64,000 bases of DNA, taken from assembly GCA_002363385.1 (NCBI GenBank), contig DEVL01000005.1, positions 124,001-188,000 of the forward strand, read 5' to 3'. The translations under genes were made by a program, and so were the position numbers. Shown piece by piece: positions 60,337 to 64,000 of the stretch (position 1 is the first letter of the stretch; every line of letters starts with the position of its first letter). The stretch is from Stenotrophomonas maltophilia (GTDB taxonomy: Bacteria > Pseudomonadota > Gammaproteobacteria > Xanthomonadales > Xanthomonadaceae). The notes under the pieces are model-generated. The model was not told the DNA's origin, did no database searches, and saw only the letters and a list, made by a program, of their open reading frames with translations.

Positions 60337-61128
60337 CTAAGGGTTGTGGCCGGAGCCGCCCGCGGGCGGTTGCTGCGACTGCTGTTGCTGTTGCTGCTGC
60401 AATTGCTGGCGGCGCGCCTGGATGCGCTCGCGGATCGCCTTCATCTGGTCCTCGCTGGGCCCCTGCGCGTTCTGTGCGGCGGCGGCCGCGTTCAACGATG
60501 TGCCGGACGGCGGCGCAGGCGTTGCATTCGGCAGCTGCGGCGCCGGCATCGGTGCCACCACGCCATTGTTCGGCCGCGCACCAGCGCCGGCAGGCGGAAC
60601 CGTCGTGAGCTGCGTGGTGCCCAGCACGGTGGGCGGTTCGCCACCCTGCCCGTTGAACACCTGCAGTTCCAGTGTCTGGGTCCCGCCTGGGCCACTGACG
60701 GTGGCGCGGCGCGGTTCCAGCGCGAGCAGTTGCCAGCCGTTCACCGCCTCACCGTTCAAGCGCAGCCGCAGCGACTGGCGCTGGTCGGTGGTCAGGATCG
60801 CCATGGCGAACTCAGACGTGAGCAGCACGCCGGTCAGCGATACGCTGCTGGCGGTGCCCTGTTCGGTGCCGCCGAGCAGATACGGACGCGGTTGACGGTC
60901 TTCGGCGAACAGCGGCCGCGCGCCGATCTGTGCATAGGTACTGGCCGAGGCCATGCGCTCCGGCGCGGCAGGCGCCAGGCCGGGCAACGGCGCGGAGCCG
61001 ATATCGCCATCGGTCGCCGGCGCGATGCGGCCGCCCAGCCCGAACAGCGTCGCGATCCAGATCGCCAGCGCCCACAGCGCGATGCCCCCCAGCCACCAGG
61101 TGCGCAGGCCGGCTGCCTCAAGCTTCAT
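60337..61128 (-). CDS. xpsN: Type II secretion protein XpsN (GspC-like role)
   Basis: XpsN is the bitopic inner-membrane protein that links the XpsL-M platform to the XpsD secretin, the role GspC has elsewhere. The 263-residue product has one membrane helix at about residues 10-31 (WWLGGIALWALAIWIATLFG) and a GspC homology-type domain (ARPLFAEDRQPRPYLLGG, VSLTGVLLTSEFAMAILTTD). The C-terminal tail is Gln-rich (QQLQQQQQQQSQQ), coded by a CAG/CAA run at 60373-60416. The start is the ATG at 61128, which overlaps xpsM by 11 bp; the longer frame to 61563 is not supported. Confidence 0.9.
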   Translation of the reverse strand: MKLEAAGLRTWWLGGIALWALAIWIATLFGLGGRIAPATDGDIGSAPLPGLAPAAPERMASASTYAQIGARPLFAEDRQPRPYLLGGTEQGTASSVSLTGVLLTSEFAMAILTTDQRQSLRLRLNGEAVNGWQLLALEPRRATVSGPGGTQTLELQVFNGQGGEPPTVLGTTQLTTVPPAGAGARPNNGVVAPMPAPQLPNATPAPPSGTSLNAAAAAQNAQGPSEDQMKAIRERIQARRQQLQQQQQQQSQQPPAGGSGHNP

Positions 61129-61861
61129 GCTCGACCTCCTCGGCCGCGTCCGGTGCCGGCGCGGGTTCTGCTGCATCGATAGGCGCGGCCTCACCTGGGT
61201 CGCCGTTCTGACCAGCGTCCTGTCCCGCAGGCAGCGGAAGAGCGGGGGGCACCGCCGCACCGGGCTCCAGCGCGGCACCCGGGCGCAGATAGCCGACCAG
61301 TTCGAACGACACGTCCAGCCCGGTGCCGGTTTCACTCGGCGATTGCTGGAAGCGCTGCGCCAGCAGATTGAGGTTGTCCACGAACAAGCGCGGCGTGCCG
61401 GTCTCCAGCGTGTGCAGCACCGCGGCCATCTCCGGCACACCGCAGCGCAGCCGCACCTGCAGGGCCACGCGCGGGAACGCTGGTTCGCGGCTGGCATCGG
61501 GCAGCGGGGTGCGGTTGCTGATCGTGCAGCTGCGGTTGCCCGGGCTGGCCGACGCCACGGCATCCTGCAGGCGGCTGGACAGCGCCGCGGCGGCAGATTC
61601 GGCGGTGGCCTCGCGCAGGAAGCCGGGGCGGCCCTCGAGCGCGGTCTGGACCTCGCCCAGTCGGGTGGCGATCTGGCCGCGCTGCGCCAATTGCGCCTCT
61701 ACGCGCTGCTGGCGTTCCTGCACGGCGGCGATGTCGGCGTTGATCGCCAGCAGTGGACGGGTCAACCACGGATGCACCAGCAGCAGGTAGGCCACGGCCA
61801 TCACCGCCAGCAGCAGACCCAGCGCCAGCCAGCGATCACGGCGTGTCGGCTGTGCTGCCAT
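61118..61861 (-). CDS. xpsM: Type II secretion inner-membrane protein XpsM (GspM)
   Basis: XpsM is a platform protein that binds XpsL. The 247-residue product starts MAAQPTRRDRWLALGLLLAV, with one membrane helix at about residues 11-30, a coiled-coil stretch (INADIAAVQERQQRVEAQLA), a ferredoxin-like core and a Pro/Ala/Asp-rich tail from about 205. The ATG at 61861 has a perfect GGAGG 6 bases upstream, which decides it over the TTG at 61867. It begins inside the end of xpsL. Confidence 0.9.
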   Translation of the reverse strand: MAAQPTRRDRWLALGLLLAVMAVAYLLLVHPWLTRPLLAINADIAAVQERQQRVEAQLAQRGQIATRLGEVQTALEGRPGFLREATAESAAAALSSRLQDAVASASPGNRSCTISNRTPLPDASREPAFPRVALQVRLRCGVPEMAAVLHTLETGTPRLFVDNLNLLAQRFQQSPSETGTGLDVSFELVGYLRPGAALEPGAAVPPALPLPAGQDAGQNGDPGEAAPIDAAEPAPAPDAAEEVEHEA

Positions 61862-62984
61862 CGGCAACCTCCTTCGCAGGCGGCGTCGCGCCGGGCAGCG
61901 GCTGCAGTTCGGCCGTCAGCGTGAACCGGTCGCGGCCGCTGGTTGCCCCATCAGCCTGCAGCACGCCGGTCAGGTTGACCTTGCGCCACAGCGGCGAGTC
62001 CTGCAGCAACGGCACCAGTTGTGAGGCTTCGCGGCTGAGCCCGATCAGCTGCAGCGTATTGCCTTCGATCGACATTTTTTCCAGATAGGTGCCATCGGGC
62101 AACAGGCGGGTGAGTTCGTTCCAGATCTCCACCGTGCTGGCATGCTCGGCGCGCTTGCCCTCCAGGAATGCGGCGCCCTCCACCAGGCTCTGAAGCTGTT
62201 GCCGCTCGGCGGCGACCTGGCGGGCGTCACGCGCGGCGGCATCGACCTGCTCGCGCAGCGCATCCGCTGCCGCCTGCCGATTCTCAAGCACCTGATGCCC
62301 GGCCAGCGCGAGCAACACCACCGCGCTGATCGCCAGGATCCAGTTCCAGCGTGCCATGGGATCGCGATACGGCTGACGCTGTGCGACCGGCAGCAGATTG
62401 ACGTCCAGCGGCTGGCCCTCGGCGTCGACGGCATCCACGCCGGCCACGGCCTGGGCCCATGGCCCGGCCTGCTGCGCCCAGTGCTCCAGTTGCTGGCGGG
62501 GGATCACCACCAGTTCCACCTGCAGCTGGCCATCCGGCAACGCGCCCAGATCACGCACGTCATAGCTGACCTGGCTGGCATCGAACGGGGTTTGCCGATC
62601 GATTTCGAAACCGACCACATCGCGCAGTCGCTCGGCCGCCGCCGCCGGCAACCGCAGCGGGCGACGCAACACGCTGCCGGCAGGCAGCAGCCAATGCCGC
62701 GGCAGGCTGCGCAGACGTGCATCCAACAGCTTGTCCAGCGCGGCCGGCGACACCGGCCACGGCAGTTCGGCAATCGCCTCGCGCTGTTCGCCGGTCTGGC
62801 GCTGAACGTGCAGCACCTCACCGTCGCGCTTGAGCAGCAGCCGTGAGCGGGACCAGCCCATCGCCCATTGCCAACGCACCGGCAGCCAGGCCAGCAAGGA
62901 TTGCCGCCACCAGCGCAGGCTGCTGCCCACGCCAGGCGACAAACGCCCGCGGGCCCGCACCAGACTGTCACGCCATGCCGTCAT
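61836..62984 (-). CDS. xpsL: Type II secretion inner-membrane protein XpsL (GspL)
   Basis: XpsL connects the cytoplasmic ATPase XpsE to the periplasmic parts. The 382-residue product has a cytoplasmic half with an actin-like layout (LRLPAAAAERLRDVVGFEID, RQTPFDASQVSYDVRDLGAL), one membrane helix at about 215-237 (WNWILAISAVVLLALAGHQV), and a periplasmic PilN-like domain with TVEIWNELTRLLPDGTYLEK. It overlaps xpsK by 4 bp and xpsM by 26 bp. Confidence 0.92.
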   Translation of the reverse strand: MTAWRDSLVRARGRLSPGVGSSLRWWRQSLLAWLPVRWQWAMGWSRSRLLLKRDGEVLHVQRQTGEQREAIAELPWPVSPAALDKLLDARLRSLPRHWLLPAGSVLRRPLRLPAAAAERLRDVVGFEIDRQTPFDASQVSYDVRDLGALPDGQLQVELVVIPRQQLEHWAQQAGPWAQAVAGVDAVDAEGQPLDVNLLPVAQRQPYRDPMARWNWILAISAVVLLALAGHQVLENRQAAADALREQVDAAARDARQVAAERQQLQSLVEGAAFLEGKRAEHASTVEIWNELTRLLPDGTYLEKMSIEGNTLQLIGLSREASQLVPLLQDSPLWRKVNLTGVLQADGATSGRDRFTLTAELQPLPGATPPAKEVADGSTADTP

Positions 62985-63844
62985 CTTGCTGCCATTCCCT
63001 GTTCCCAGCGAAGTACTGTGTATGCCGTTCCCGGCGTGCCTGCCGAGCCCATCCTCACCACGGCGCGCAGTACCGATATCCGGCCGCGTTCGTCCGTGGC
63101 GCGACTCTCGATACTATAGGTGCCGCTGCCACCTGCAAGCGGTGCGACCGGTAATCCCGCGTCATCTGCGGTCGCCGCACGCTCGCGCTCGGCCAGCAGA
63201 CGCTCCGCATCCAGCCCCAGCGCGGTCAACACCGGTCCGGCGGCAAAGCGCGGGTCGGGCCGCGCCTGGCGGCTGTACAGGGTCAGCATCGGCTCGATCC
63301 GCGCATACAGCTCGGCCTCCATGCCGAGCACGCGCTGCAGCTCGCCGACCGTTTCAAAGCGCGCGTTGCGTGCGCCATACGGCAGGCCAGCGGCGATGTA
63401 ATCGGGCGTCTCGGCGCCCCCCCCGGGCTGTTTGAGGCTGTCGGCGTCGCGCCAGTCGACGATGGCGCCGGCCAGCTGCTGGGCGTGCCCAGGCTCTTCC
63501 CCCATCGCGCGCAGGAACGCAGTGAGGAAGTTGGCATCGGCCAGGTTCAGATTCACTTTGCCGTTCTCATCGAGGATCGCCAGATCGATCCGGCGGTCAT
63601 CGAAGGTCCAACGGTAGCGGCGGCCGTCGGCCACCCAGGCCGGCTGGCTGGCGCGCGGCTGCAGACGATGCAGGGCGTACTCCAGGCCCGCGCGCGCGTA
63701 CTCCTGGCCGATGGCATCGTCGCCGATCACCCGCTGCTGCATGTGCTCCACGCGCGCGCTCAGCGCGAATGCACCGATCACCGCCGTGAGCAGAGCGATC
63801 AACCATAGCACCAGCACCAGCGCCGCACCGCGCGCGCGCCTCAT
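62981..63844 (-). CDS. xpsK: Type II secretion minor pseudopilin XpsK (GspK)
   Basis: XpsK caps the pseudopilus tip. The 287-residue product starts MRRARGAALVLVLWLIALLT; the prepilin peptidase site is RGAALV with the mature N-terminal helix following, and the position +5 Glu is absent, as is typical for GspK. The long globular part includes NGKVNLNLADANFLTAFLRA and the DWRDAD segment, common to the family. The ATG at 63844 overlaps the xpsJ stop in ATGA. The frame open to 63892 has no family support. Confidence 0.93.
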   Translation of the reverse strand: MRRARGAALVLVLWLIALLTAVIGAFALSARVEHMQQRVIGDDAIGQEYARAGLEYALHRLQPRASQPAWVADGRRYRWTFDDRRIDLAILDENGKVNLNLADANFLTAFLRAMGEEPGHAQQLAGAIVDWRDADSLKQPGGGAETPDYIAAGLPYGARNARFETVGELQRVLGMEAELYARIEPMLTLYSRQARPDPRFAAGPVLTALGLDAERLLAERERAATADDAGLPVAPLAGGSGTYSIESRATDERGRISVLRAVVRMGSAGTPGTAYTVLRWEQGMAAR

Positions 63845-64000
63845 GGGCGATCTCCGCGCGGCGGCGGCAATGCCGCGATCATCGGCGGCCATGCTGGCCC
63901 CTGCAGCGGGATGATCTCGATCGAGACCAGCAGTGGCAGTCGGCGGGTGTCATCCCAGCGGTCCAGCCAGTCGGTCAACTGGCCCGTGCGCGGATCGGTG
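63841..64000 (-). CDS. xpsJ: Type II secretion minor pseudopilin XpsJ (GspJ), C-terminal end
   Basis: The minus-strand frame enters from the right edge and ends at the TGA overlapping xpsK. The last 53 residues read TDPRTGQLTDWLDRWDD, then RRLPLLVSIEIIPLQGPAWP and a proline-rich end, which fits the terminal strand of GspJ (RLP-L-VSIEI pattern). The start is outside the window. Identity rests on position before xpsK plus this strand. Confidence 0.8.
   Translation of the reverse strand, partial: TDPRTGQLTDWLDRWDDTRRLPLLVSIEIIPLQGPAWPPMIAALPPPRGDRP

Noticed and set aside
57463..61182. Very long open frame on the plus strand (over 1200 codons) opposite the glycosyltransferases, xpsD and xpsN
   Set aside because: It is antisense to well-supported genes. 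Its predicted protein is Arg/Ala/Gly/His-rich with no domain pattern, as expected from the third-position GC bias of the opposite strand.

Overview
The window is GC-rich chromosomal DNA from a Xanthomonadaceae bacterium, most likely Stenotrophomonas or a close relative. The evidence is gene order and protein character: a dcw cluster without murD followed by lpxC, a DciA/DUF721 gene, an M23 peptidase and secA; an Xps-type (J-K-L-M-N-D) type II secretion operon; and a GTAG-headed REP-like hairpin of the kind common in Stenotrophomonas. I see no insertion sequence, prophage, integrase, tRNA or CRISPR array. Nearly all intervals are core genes packed with 1-26 bp overlaps.

Region 1 (1-20.4 kb, read on the minus strand from right to left) is the cell-division and wall cluster: mraZ-rsmH-ftsL-ftsI-murE-murF-mraY-ftsW-murG-murC-ddlB-ftsQ-ftsA-ftsZ-lpxC, then the divergent pair dciA / M23 peptidase, then the 5' part of secA. 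From mraZ to ftsA almost every junction is an ATGA-type overlap. The mraZ leader carries five TGG-type repeats at exact 10-bp spacing (an MraZ operator) behind a TTGACA promoter, and a perfect DnaA box lies further upstream.

Region 2 (20.4-27.7 kb): an NRDE/TANGO2 protein, the RNase P RNA gene (minus strand) with paired perfect hairpins, rsmI diverging from lpoA-yraN-DUF457-FAD oxidoreductase, then the convergent thiL.

Region 3 (27.7-34.8 kb): nrdR, ribD, an FMN riboswitch, ribE (TTG start), a ribBA-type gene with a degenerate cyclohydrolase half, ribH, nusB and thiL, all on the minus strand. Between the riboswitch and ribD sits an apparently undescribed plus-strand unit with an extended -10, three hairpins and a strong terminator, a candidate small RNA. 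glyA follows with two small four-helix membrane proteins.

Region 4 (35.0-42.4 kb): a large ESPR-type autotransporter, an RcnB-like periplasmic protein, ettA and an NCS2 purine/pyrimidine permease.

Region 5 (42.4-54.8 kb, minus strand): a cellulose synthesis operon bcsD-bcsP-bcsA-bcsB-bcsZ(2)-bcsC-bcsZ(1). It holds two GH8 endoglucanase paralogues, one on each side of bcsC, and the copy in the classical position is the more divergent one. BcsA retains all catalytic motifs and a PilZ c-di-GMP site.

Region 6 (55.0-64.0 kb, minus strand): pncB, two unusual glycosyltransferase-fold proteins, and the distal half of the xps type II secretion operon (xpsJ partial, K, L, M, N, D).
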